A stretch of DNA of 47,520 nucleotides, from NCBI GenBank assembly GCA_032718475.1, contig JAUCBJ010003068.1, forward strand, positions 1 through 47,520, read 5' to 3'. Both the position numbers and the translations under genes were made by a program. The stretch is from Nemertoderma westbladi. Its lineage: Eukaryota > Xenacoelomorpha > Nemertodermatida > Nemertodermatidae. Below the pieces are notes generated by a model. That model did no database searches. It was not told the DNA's origin and saw nothing but the letters and a program-made list of their open reading frames with translations. Below are positions 1-8,471 of this stretch, piece after piece (within the stretch, counting starts at the first letter, position 1; each line of letters starts with the position of its first letter).

Positions 1-1241
1 CACTAATGCACCAACGGTTAATTGTATACCTGAAGGCCCTTTTGTATCTTTCTAAACTAACACGCGAAGTATATAACCGTTCGTATATATGAAGCCGTCC
101 GTATAGTCAACGTTTGTTTGTTATATATTGTGTCTCACCTTGGAAACTGAAAGATTGATATAATAGATATAATATCCATTTTGTAGAATGCGTATGGTGA
201 TACATTTACAGACTATAAAGGGAAAGAAAGAGATTGCGCCAGACCCCCTATGGGTGTCTAGCATGGCCTGTGGATATATGGGGTGAAGGATGAACCGGTC
301 GGCAGTCGGGATGCCTATTCATTCTGGCTTAGAGATAAAGGACTCTGTACCCGACTCCATTCTGTCCAGCTATCTGCCTGTCTGCACTTCCCGCAGTACA
401 GCAGTGCCGGTACTCGTCGGGCTGTCAGGTACAGATACCGTACCTCGCGCTGACAGTCTCCCCGGCAACCCGGCCTATCTACCTGGCCGTGATGTACCAG
501 TATCTAGCCGGTATCTACCAGCCGGTATCTACCAACCGGTATCGCTACGTACCCATTCCCCGCCTACCCGGCCTACCTACCTGGCCGGGCGTCCGCCAAT
601 ACATTGCCCTACCTATATACTGACTGACTGACGTACCGGTACACTTTACCTGCTTTGTGTTATATATATACATATATATCTATGTATTCCTATCGTTGTG
701 TTGTGAACTGATATGCCCTTGCTTGAATCATATATATCAGTATATAGTAAGCCTATGTAAAGGAACTATATCTATATCGTTTTATACCGCCTCAGATACA
801 CTTCCACTCTGGCGCATACTGTATTTGCCTATCGTAATGTATTATTAATGTATACTGTATATCATTCGTATTTGGGTCAATCATTTGTGGTGATTCTGTT
901 ACAGTTTATACTGTAGCTTGTGTACCGTACCGGTATGCTGCGTGTGGCTACTGTGCAGTAAGGAGGGTATCGTTAGGAATTATTTGTTGACTCAAATATC
1001 CGTCCCATAATATGAACTCTGTACCCCATCATGAATAAAACGAAAGAATACGACTTTCATTGTACCAAAACTCTTTAAAATTAATATTTTCCAATAAATA
1101 AACAAAGCATTTGTTGTTCTACAGTATAACATATAAGTTTACTGTAATTTTGTAAAAGCAAAGTAAAAATTAAAAAAAATTCCGTATCAGTGAAAAATGC
1201 CTCTAATCCTTTTTAATGATTCCTGTAGAATGGCAAAGTCG
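1..1241. other. Intergenic, no supported gene
   Basis: No domain-bearing reading frame is visible. A GC-richer patch at about 290-640 is open for 113 codons, but its peptide is Pro/Tyr/Arg-rich without a recognisable motif. It includes three near-tandem ~16-bp copies of a CCGGTATCTACCA-type unit (about 499-545), so the opening is probably compositional. An AT-rich stretch of TATATA repeats follows at 660-680. Several ACCGGT and AGGCCTA palindromes occur, as elsewhere in the window. Confidence 0.6.
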
Positions 1242-1871
1242 CTATTCCAAACTAACTAATGTTGTATCCTTAGCCTCCCGCGCTGGACGTATCATTCTTG
1301 GACTGCGTTTTGATGCATTATTCATTATAACCATAAACTCTTGTTTCCTCCCGTCTCTCCCAGCTGCAAACTCATTGTACAGACTGATCACAATCAGAAG
1401 GCAGAAGAAAGCAAAGGCTCGTTTCACTATGACAATGAAGATTCCGTTTCGTGTCATCCATTCGATGGTATGATTCGACGTATCATTGGTTTTGACGACG
1501 GACAAATTTTGCTCACCATCTCCCCCTACGTTTTGGTATACGATGCGACCAATATGAAAGGCAAGTCCAAGGCAGGTGACAATTATCCACGGTAGCAGTA
1601 GCCGGTAGCTGTTGCGAGTGATAGCAATAATTCCTATGATCGTCACAATCATCCCGAATATGGTGAGTATGAGGCTGGTAGTATCTAAGGGATTGTTTGA
1701 TATGGTCTCTGATACATGGCCAGCTGTTACATTTTTCATCTTATCCGCACTCGACTCTAAAGCAAAGTATGTGATAACTAAGGAGCTTGTAAAACTCAAT
1801 AAATCGATCCCAAATATAATCTGAGATCCTGTGCGGAGACTGAAACAGCAACAACTCTTAAAGATTGCCAT
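1242..1871 (-). CDS. Four-TM membrane protein, LAPTM4/DUF4728-like
   Basis: A single open frame of 209 codons starts at an ATG at 1869-1871. The N-terminus has a Cys cluster followed by LRTG (SCCCFSLRTGS, residues about 6-16), the signature opening of LAPTM4/DUF4728-type tetraspan proteins. Four hydrophobic segments follow: roughly 17-38, 66-86, 90-111 and 145-166. The loop between segments 1 and 2 has an NVT sequon, and the loop before segment 4 has NLS, NDT and NHT, so these loops are probably lumenal or extracellular. The fourth segment ends in ISLYNEF, resembling the Tyr-rich end of TM4 in that family. The C-terminal ~40 residues are basic and polar. Relatives sit in endosomal/lysosomal or plasma membranes, mostly without known biochemistry. 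No intron is needed. A weak ATTAAA poly(A) variant lies at 1212-1217 (minus), just past the stop. The family call is moderate; a membrane-protein gene is likely. Confidence 0.55.
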   Translation of the reverse strand: MAIFKSCCCFSLRTGSQIIFGIDLLSFTSSLVITYFALESSADKMKNVTAGHVSETISNNPLDTTSLILTIFGMIVTIIGIIAITRNSYRLLLPWIIVTCLGLAFHIGRIVYQNVGGDGEQNLSVVKTNDTSNHTIEWMTRNGIFIVIVKRAFAFFCLLIVISLYNEFAAGRDGRKQEFMVIMNNASKRSPRMIRPAREAKDTTLVSLE

Positions 1872-2082
1872 GTTAATTAATGAATTACCATGTTACAATT
1901 ATTGCAATATAATTTATATATTTACTGTATATATATATAATCCATATAATTTATTTGTTTAGAGTCACTTTTTTGTCAAAAAAAAGTAAAAAAACTTTTC
2001 TTTAATGTTTAAATAAATATAGGCCTATGATCTACAGATAACAAATATTTTGATTTATATTTTGATATTAGAAAAATTAGCT

Positions 2083-2126
2083 ATATAGTTAGCTATAAGC
2101 TATAAGTTAGCTATAAGTTAGCTATA
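2083..2126. repeat. Short tandem repeat of AGCTATAAGTT type
   Basis: Four or five imperfect copies of an 11-bp unit (AGCTATAAGTT and AGCTATATAGTT variants) directly abut the left end of the MITE at 2127. The phase with the MITE end (TATA|TAGTCC) suggests a TA-rich target. Confidence 0.6.
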
Positions 2127-2320
2127 TAGTCCAGTCAAAATAGGGCTCAACCTCGGATAAATTGCAACAGAATTTAATTTAACCAAGTTCCAACAACCCG
2201 ATTTGGGCCGATTTTGGATATGTTGATAAGCATAAAATTTGGGCCTAGAAAATATTAAATTAAATTCTGTTGCAATTTGTCCGAGGTTGAGCCCTTTTTT
2301 CGCCTATTTTGACTGGACTA
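2127..2320. mobile_element. MITE with ~55-bp terminal inverted repeats
   Basis: The left end (2127-2181) begins TAGTCCAGTCAAAATAGG, and the right end (2255-2320) reads as its reverse complement, finishing GACTGGACTA. The arms share the stretch around GGGCTCAACCTCGG and the AATTGCAACAGAATTTAA segment, with a small insertion in the right arm. Total length is 194 bp with no coding capacity. This is a non-autonomous DNA transposon of unidentified superfamily. TA-rich flanks on both sides are compatible with a TA target duplication. Confidence 0.75.
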
Positions 2321-2430
2321 ATAGGCCCCTATATTTAAATAATAATAAATGCTGTGGGGCGAATATTATTTGTTATAGAAAATCTTTTGGAATTATAAGA
2401 ACAAACTGTAGCCACGGGCGAAACTTTCAG

Positions 2431-2535
2431 AACACAATACAGCTACGGGTGGACCTATAAGAAATATATTTATACTGTATATTTATATAATTATTTTGTT
2501 ATATTTTCAAATGTAGCCACGCCACGGGGGGGAAC
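2431..2535. repeat. 105-bp direct repeat, copy 1
   Basis: Matches 3717-3821 over 105 bp with no difference seen by eye (offset 1,286). It starts AACACAATACAGCTACGG and ends in a G7 run followed by GAAC. The two copies bracket the 31-bp tandem array and the downstream unique block, as if they were ends of one unit. An inverted GCCACGGGCGAAACT motif related to the 31-bp unit lies just upstream at about 2411-2425. Confidence 0.85.
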
Positions 2536-2539
2536 ACGG

Positions 2540-2840
2540 GGGGCTACATTTTGTTCTTATAGTTCCGCCCGTGGCTACATATTGTTCTTATAGTTCCGCC
2601 CGTGGCTACATTTTGTTCTTATAGTTCCGCCCGTGGCTACATTTTGTTCTTATAGTTCCGCCCGTGGCTACATTTTGTTCTTATAGTTCCGCCCGTGGCT
2701 ACATTTTGTTCTTATAGTTCCGCCCGTGGCCACATTTTGTTCTTATAGTTCCGCCCGTGGCTACATTTTGTTCTTATAGTTCCGCCCGTGGCTACAACTT
2801 GTTCTTATACAGTAGTTCCGCCCGTGGCTACATTTTGTTC
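2540..2840. repeat. 31-bp tandem array (AGTTCCGCCCGTGGC...) copy 1
   Basis: About nine head-to-tail copies of a 31-bp unit containing AGTTCCGCCCGTGGCTACAT followed by TTTGTTCTTAT. Unit starts fall at 2561, 2592, 2623, 2654, 2685, 2716, 2747, 2778 and 2813, the last preceded by a 4-bp insertion. The Ser/Ala/Arg/Gly-rich 81-codon opening across it is a by-product of the repeat. The array belongs to the larger duplicated block. Confidence 0.9.
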
Positions 2841-3707
2841 TTTATTTTTTCTTTTTATACCAAATTTTTTAAATATATTATTCAACGATATCAAAATAGT
2901 TTACGGAAATATAACACACAACTCAACAAATCGTCCCTTTCATTTTCAAACAACCTAAATGACAAAATTGACTTTTCTGTAAAACGGCATTTTCGATTCT
3001 AATTTTGTTTGAAAGTAATATTCCAGGATTTTGGTCTTATTTACTTTTAAATCCATTAAATGTGACGATTTTAAACAAGAACAGTTTTGGTATTGGAAAT
3101 ATGTAACATATTAGGTAGGAAACTATGTATAGGGATATAGGTTGTTTCAAAAAAAATTATTATTACATTTTTTACAATGATTACTCAAAAAGCATTAAAA
3201 CCCTTAAGACAAATTCGATTATTAAGTTTTAAAAATATAATTCAAATCTCCCCCTATCATAATAAACAACAATTTTACCTCCTGATTCGTTGTTTCCAAT
3301 TTTATATCAACGTTTCCCGGGCTTACCCTATTTATAATAGTAAAATGTGTTATATAGGTTGTTTTAAAAAACATTTCGTTATCATGCAGTCTATGCAAAA
3401 CTGGCATATAGGTGGTTTTGAAACGATAAATATCTCAGTTATACGTGGGAGTATGGCCTTCTAAGTGTGTTAATCGGATTCAGAATATATTTTAACATAA
3501 AGAAATGCAGAAATATCCATTTCGGCAAAAATGGCATATAGGTGGTTTCTAATTGAAAGGGACGAAATAATGTAATTCAAATATTGCTAGCTATGGGCGT
3601 GCACCGGTACTGATAGGGGTATAGAGAATAAACACAATACAAATACAAAAAGGCATAGAGAATAAAAGCTACATGCATGGAAACTACATTTTGCTACAAA
3701 TGATACA
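2561..3707. repeat. 1,147-bp duplicated block, copy 1
   Basis: Recurs at 7325-8471 with a constant offset of 4,764 bp, and I see no mismatch or indel. The block holds the 31-bp tandem array and then ~870 bp of AT-rich unique sequence. That sequence contains four spaced copies of an ATATAGGTNGTTT motif (about 3138, 3352, 3404 and 3535). A 95-codon open frame at 3177-3464 exists in both copies, but since the copies are identical this says nothing about selection, and it has no recognisable domain. Most likely a young duplication or two copies of a non-autonomous element. Confidence 0.85.
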
Positions 3708-3716
3708 CAATACACC

Positions 3717-3821
3717 AACACAATACAGCTACGGGTGGACCTATAAGAAATATATTTATACTGTATATTTATATAATTATTTTGTTATATTTTCAAATGT
3801 AGCCACGCCACGGGGGGGAAC
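3717..3821. repeat. 105-bp direct repeat, copy 2
   Basis: Partner of 2431-2535. It lies 9 bp after the 1,147-bp block and is followed at about 3841-3857 by an inverted copy of the 31-bp unit core (GCTACGGGCGGAACT). The unit therefore faces inward from both sides of the block, a foldback-like arrangement. The second 1,147-bp copy near 8.4 kb lacks this repeat. Confidence 0.85.
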
Positions 3822-3989
3822 TATGAATAAAATGAAAATTTTGCTACGGGCGGAACTCCAATCAATAATGAATTTTGCATTACAATCCTTAGCGCTGATA
3901 ATTATTCAAAAGTCATTTAATATTCAACGATATTACAATTACCCACATTAAGCCCTAGGCCCTACCTGGTACTGGTTCAGTACCGCATA

Positions 3990-5168
3990 TCCCCATACAC
4001 CCCGTACATCTCATACACCCCATACACACCATTACACCCCAAACACCCTATACACCCCGTACACCCAAAACACCCCATACACTTCATTACATCCCATACA
4101 CCCCTTACATCCCATACACTCCATTACACCCCAAACACCCTATACACCCCGTACACCCTATACACCCCATACATCCCATACACCCCATACACTCCATTAC
4201 ACCCCATACATCCCATACACCCCATACATCCCATACACCCAATACACTCCATTACACCCCAAACACCCTATACACCCCGTACACCCCCCCCCAACCTCAT
4301 ACATCCCATACACCCCATACACTCCATTACACCCCATACATCCCATACACTCCATTACACCCCATACACCCCATACTCCCAATACACTCCATTACACTCC
4401 AAACACCCTATACACCCCGTACACCCCATACACCCCATACACCCCATACATCCCATACGCCCCATACACCCCATTACACCCCATACACCCCATTCACCCC
4501 TTACACCCCATACACCCCATTCACCCCTTACACCCCATAACTCCATTACATTGCAAACACCCCATACACCCATACACCCTATACACCCATACACCCCATA
4601 CATCCCATACATCCCAAACACCCCATACACCCCATACATCCCATACATCACATACACCCATACACCCCATACACCCTATACACCCATACACCCCATACAC
4701 CCCATACACACCCCAAACATCCCATACACCCCATACACCCCTTACACCCCATACACCACATACAACCCATACACCCCATACATCCCATACTCCCCATACA
4801 TCCTATACACCAATACACCCCATACACCCCATACACCCCATACATCCCATACACCCATACACCCTATACACCCATACACCCCATACATCCCAAACACCCC
4901 ATACACCCCATACACCCCATACATCCCATACACCCCATACATCCGTACACCCCATACACCCCATACATCCCATACACCCCATACACCCATACACCCTATA
5001 CACCCATACACCCCATACATCCCATACACCCCATTACACCCATACACCACATACATCCCATACACCCCATAAACCCATACACCCTATACACCCATACACC
5101 CCATACATCCCATACACCCCATACATCCTATACACCCATACACCCCATTACATCCCATACACCCCAAC
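3990..5168. repeat. (TACACCCCA)-type minisatellite, ~1.2 kb
   Basis: Degenerate tandem array of a 9-bp unit, mainly CCATACACC with CCATACATC, CATTACACC and CCTATACAC variants. The unit length is a multiple of three and rarely contains stops. This leaves frames open for 60-173 codons on both strands (Thr/Pro/His/Tyr-rich on plus, Gly/Cys/Met/Tyr-rich on minus); these are not genes. The minus strand is a run of GGGG/GGG blocks separated by TGTAT or ATGTAT, so it can form G-quadruplexes. It differs from animal telomere repeat TTAGGG. Confidence 0.95.
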
Positions 5169-5255
5169 ATGTTTATTATTTAACAATAATAGAAGAAGCT
5201 TTGATTTACGTTATTTATGGTTTTTTAATGTGACTTTCAACCAATACAACGACAT

Positions 5256-5311
5256 ACAGTACATGTACTGTAAGTCGTGGTAAAAAGTACACTTTTTTTT
5301 ACCACGACTTA
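5256..5311. repeat. Palindrome plus hairpin (TAAGTCGTGG family)
   Basis: A perfect 16-nt palindrome ACAGTACATGTACTGT (5256-5271) runs into a hairpin whose arms are 5271-5288 and about 5292-5311 (TAAGTCGTGGTAAAAAGT against ACTTTTTTTTACCACGACTTA). The outer TIR and the flank ACTTAAATA recur at the foldback at 10968-11081, so both look like members of one tiny TIR family. Confidence 0.7.
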
Positions 5312-5504
5312 AATAGTTATACCGATGACAACTTATTTAACATCTACAGAAGCAGCCTTAGGCACAGTAGGCTATAATTACAATTCAGGGTCAATATTAT
5401 TGTGCAATAGCTTGTGTGGCCAATTTTGAAAAGTGATTTTTGTTGGCTAGAGTTCCGTATAGAACTGCATTTTTAAAACATATGCCATTGTTACTATGCC
5501 AACA

Positions 5505-5882
5505 TTGAAGAGTTCTAGAACAATAGAAAAGTATTATATACTATTCTAGAACATAAATAAAATAAAAAAATATAATGTTCTAGAACATACTAGTTTTTTT
5601 TTTAATTTTAAAATAGCTAGTAAATTAAAAAAAAAATATCCAATTTGGTAGATTAATTTTCTAGTAAATAAATAATATAAATAAATAATTTTTTTTGTAT
5701 TACTAGCTATTTTAAATTTGAAAAATAACTAGCTATATGTTCTAGAACATTATATTATTTGTATTATTTATGCTCTAGAATAGTGTATAATGCATATAAT
5801 ATTACATAAATAAAATAAAAAATAATATTGTTCTAAAACATATAGCTAGATCCTTTAATTTTAAAATAGCTAGTAAATTTAA
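5505..5882. repeat. Nested inverted repeats with TTCTAGAA palindromes
   Basis: Three copies of one AT-rich module (AATTTTAAAATAGCTAGTAAATT plus a TTCTAGAA palindrome) appear at about 5540-5635 (plus), 5700-5790 (inverted) and 5800-5882 (plus). The palindromic core GTTCTAGAAC recurs at about 5511, 5577 and 5739, with degenerate forms nearby. TTCTAGAA matches the TTCnnGAA core of a heat-shock element, but here it lies inside transposon-like arms, so a regulatory role is only speculative. Confidence 0.6.
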
Positions 5883-6224
5883 CAAATAATACAATTTGGT
5901 ACCGGTAGATAATTTTTTTAATAATAATATAAATAAATTATTAAGTAATTAAACAGGACTAACGATGATCCAACTCTATAGCAAATGGAGCGGAAAAAAT
6001 GAATTTGCCACCAGCGGGGATTGAACCCGCGTCTCCCGATAAACGTTCAGGTATGCTAACCACTAATACACGGAATGTAACACGGCGACTTCATTTTTTC
6101 CGCTCCATTTGCTATAGAGTTGGATCATCGTTAGTCCTGTTTAATTACTTAATAATTTATTTATATTATTATTAAAAAAATTATCTACCGGTACCAAATT
6201 GTATTACTGTATTTGTTAAATTTA
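5874..6224. mobile_element. Foldback palindrome with tRNA-like loop
   Basis: The left arm (5874-6003, 130 nt) and right arm (6090-6224, 135 nt) are reverse complements, differing by eye only by one 5-nt insertion in the right arm. They leave an 86-nt loop (6004-6089) filled by the tRNA-like sequence. Arms include a TACCGGTA palindrome, a TTATTAAT-rich segment, and a GATCATCGTTAGTCCTG-type inner part. There is no protein-coding capacity. The near-perfect arms imply a recent origin. It may be a non-autonomous foldback transposon that captured a tRNA-like module, or an inverted duplication of a tRNA flank. Confidence 0.8.
6004..6088 (-). tRNA. tRNA-like sequence / tRNA pseudogene
   Basis: On the minus strand the sequence has an A-box-like TTAGTGGTTAG (6056-6066) and a perfect B box GGTTCAATCC (6018-6027). 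There is a 4-bp D stem (GTAT/ATAC), a 5-bp anticodon stem (CCTGA/TCGGG) with a 7-nt loop ACGTTTA, and a 5-bp T stem (GCGGG/CCCGC). A T6 Pol III terminator follows (minus strand of 5994-5999), a few nt past the 3' end. Faults: the 5' acceptor half does not pair properly with TGGTGGC, and position 33 is C rather than U. A GTT (Asn) anticodon by spacing is therefore unreliable. A transcribable tRNA-derived RNA is plausible; a decoding tRNA is unlikely. Confidence 0.5.
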
Positions 6225-6245
6225 GCCTACTACACTATTAGTCGT

Positions 6246-6565
6246 TTTTGAGTGTTTTTTTTGACATTGGTAAATGTTCTCGAACATTTGTAGATATTTT
6301 TTTATGGTAGCTAGTGTGTTTTTACTCGCTAGTATTTTGTGAAAATGTAAACAAAATTATAAACAAATAATATACACAGTAAACTATTATAATATCATCA
6401 ATATGTTTGGTTAATAATATATTCTGCAACAGTTTAAACCTGAAATAACAATGTTTTCACATTTTTTATATAATTTCAAAAAATACTAGCTAGTAAAAAA
6501 AACACTAGCTACCATAAAAGAGCATATCTACTAATGTTCTAGAACACTTACCAATATCAAAAATA
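6246..6565. mobile_element. Foldback MITE, TTCTAGAA family, copy A
   Basis: The terminal arms (about 6246-6335 and 6470-6565) are inverted and share the order GACATTGGTAAATGTTC, TCTCGAACATT, GTAGATATTTTT, GGTAGCTAGTG and a TACTMGCTAGTATTTT core. The interior (about 6370-6450) contains ACTATTATAATATCATCAATAT, which recurs in copy B. There is no ORF. This is a non-autonomous TIR element of unassigned superfamily. Confidence 0.6.
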
Positions 6566-6659
6566 ACAATAATTGCCGTATTGTTTAAATTTCAAAAATG
6601 GTCACACACGTTATATATACCAACTGTAGCACCCCCACACACCCACATTTTTTTGTGTT

Positions 6660-7292
6660 TTCTAGTGTTTTTTTGACAATGGTGAATGTTCTAGAACCGT
6701 AGTAGATATTTTTTCAATAGTTAGTGCTAGTGAAACAGCTAGTGTTTTTTTTTACTAGCTTTTACTTTATTTACTTTTACTTTTTGTTAACATTATTAGA
6801 GTTAGTTTATGGTAGCTACTGTAGTATTTTTATGAAGCTAGTGAGTAATAATTATTTACGAGCTAGTAATAGTATGTATTTAAAATGTTTAAAACTGATT
6901 TTTTACTATGTTGCGTTTGTCAGTATGTCTGTATATGTGTTGTTGGTTGGTTAACAAGCTAAATTATTAACCTGCTAGAATTATGGCTGGATCTCATTTC
7001 AGTGTTTTTTGACAGGGACACTTTGCTGAATTTTGATTCAGAAAACTGTACACGATGTTCAAAAAATAGCAAACAATTTTTAATATAAGCTTAAACTGTT
7101 ATAATATCATCAATATTTTTGGTCATTAATATATTCTCAACAGTTTAGGCATAATTCTGAAATATAAATGATTTCACAAATTTTTTATAATTTCAAAAAA
7201 ATACTTAACTAGTAAAAAATCACGACAGTAGTAGCTACCTTAATAAACAATATCTAGCAATGTTCTCGAACACTTACCAATAACAAAAATAA
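6660..7292. mobile_element. Foldback MITE, TTCTAGAA family, copy B
   Basis: Inverted arms at about 6665-6750 and 7195-7292 carry the same module order as copy A. The interior repeats copy A's TATAATATCATCAATAT segment (about 7100-7118). An additional ~230 bp in the left half (6750-6980) is not in copy A. A short frame at 6724-6954 is AT-rich and featureless. A third half-copy lies at 8942-9025, indicating a dispersed family. Confidence 0.55.
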
Positions 7293-7324
7293 AAAAAATA
7301 CCGTATATATTTTTAAAAGGTTGG

Positions 7325-8471
7325 AGTTCCGCCCGTGGCTACATATTGTTCTTATAGTTCCGCCCGTGGCTACATTTTGTTCTTATAGTTCCGCCCGTGG
7401 CTACATTTTGTTCTTATAGTTCCGCCCGTGGCTACATTTTGTTCTTATAGTTCCGCCCGTGGCTACATTTTGTTCTTATAGTTCCGCCCGTGGCCACATT
7501 TTGTTCTTATAGTTCCGCCCGTGGCTACATTTTGTTCTTATAGTTCCGCCCGTGGCTACAACTTGTTCTTATACAGTAGTTCCGCCCGTGGCTACATTTT
7601 GTTCTTTATTTTTTCTTTTTATACCAAATTTTTTAAATATATTATTCAACGATATCAAAATAGTTTACGGAAATATAACACACAACTCAACAAATCGTCC
7701 CTTTCATTTTCAAACAACCTAAATGACAAAATTGACTTTTCTGTAAAACGGCATTTTCGATTCTAATTTTGTTTGAAAGTAATATTCCAGGATTTTGGTC
7801 TTATTTACTTTTAAATCCATTAAATGTGACGATTTTAAACAAGAACAGTTTTGGTATTGGAAATATGTAACATATTAGGTAGGAAACTATGTATAGGGAT
7901 ATAGGTTGTTTCAAAAAAAATTATTATTACATTTTTTACAATGATTACTCAAAAAGCATTAAAACCCTTAAGACAAATTCGATTATTAAGTTTTAAAAAT
8001 ATAATTCAAATCTCCCCCTATCATAATAAACAACAATTTTACCTCCTGATTCGTTGTTTCCAATTTTATATCAACGTTTCCCGGGCTTACCCTATTTATA
8101 ATAGTAAAATGTGTTATATAGGTTGTTTTAAAAAACATTTCGTTATCATGCAGTCTATGCAAAACTGGCATATAGGTGGTTTTGAAACGATAAATATCTC
8201 AGTTATACGTGGGAGTATGGCCTTCTAAGTGTGTTAATCGGATTCAGAATATATTTTAACATAAAGAAATGCAGAAATATCCATTTCGGCAAAAATGGCA
8301 TATAGGTGGTTTCTAATTGAAAGGGACGAAATAATGTAATTCAAATATTGCTAGCTATGGGCGTGCACCGGTACTGATAGGGGTATAGAGAATAAACACA
8401 ATACAAATACAAAAAGGCATAGAGAATAAAAGCTACATGCATGGAAACTACATTTTGCTACAAATGATACA
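7325..8471. repeat. 1,147-bp duplicated block, copy 2
   Basis: Apparently identical to 2561-3707, including the 31-bp tandem array (7325-7604), the four ATATAGGTNGTTT motifs and the 95-codon frame (7941-8228). The left junction follows copy-B MITE sequence; the right junction diverges after TGATACA. Flanking 105-bp repeats are absent here. The intervening 3.6 kb includes the 9-bp array and all foldback elements. Confidence 0.85.

Noticed and set aside
290-631. 113-codon basic/proline-rich protein
   Set aside because: No motif; it coincides with a GC-rich patch containing short tandem CCGGTATCTACCA repeats.
3177-3464. 95-codon protein conserved in two copies
   Set aside because: The two copies are nucleotide-identical, so conservation is uninformative; there is no domain, the base composition is AT-rich, and it lies within a repeat.
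4197-5072. Pro/Thr/His-rich or Gly/Cys-rich proteins of up to 173 codons
   Set aside because: Low-complexity translation of a 9-bp satellite open in several frames on both strands.
3990-5168. Interstitial telomere repeats
   Set aside because: The G-rich strand reads TGTATGGGG-like units, not TTAGGG or a known telomere variant.
6004-6088. Functional tRNA-Asn(GTT)
   Set aside because: The acceptor stem does not close and the anticodon loop lacks U33; reported as a tRNA-like sequence instead.
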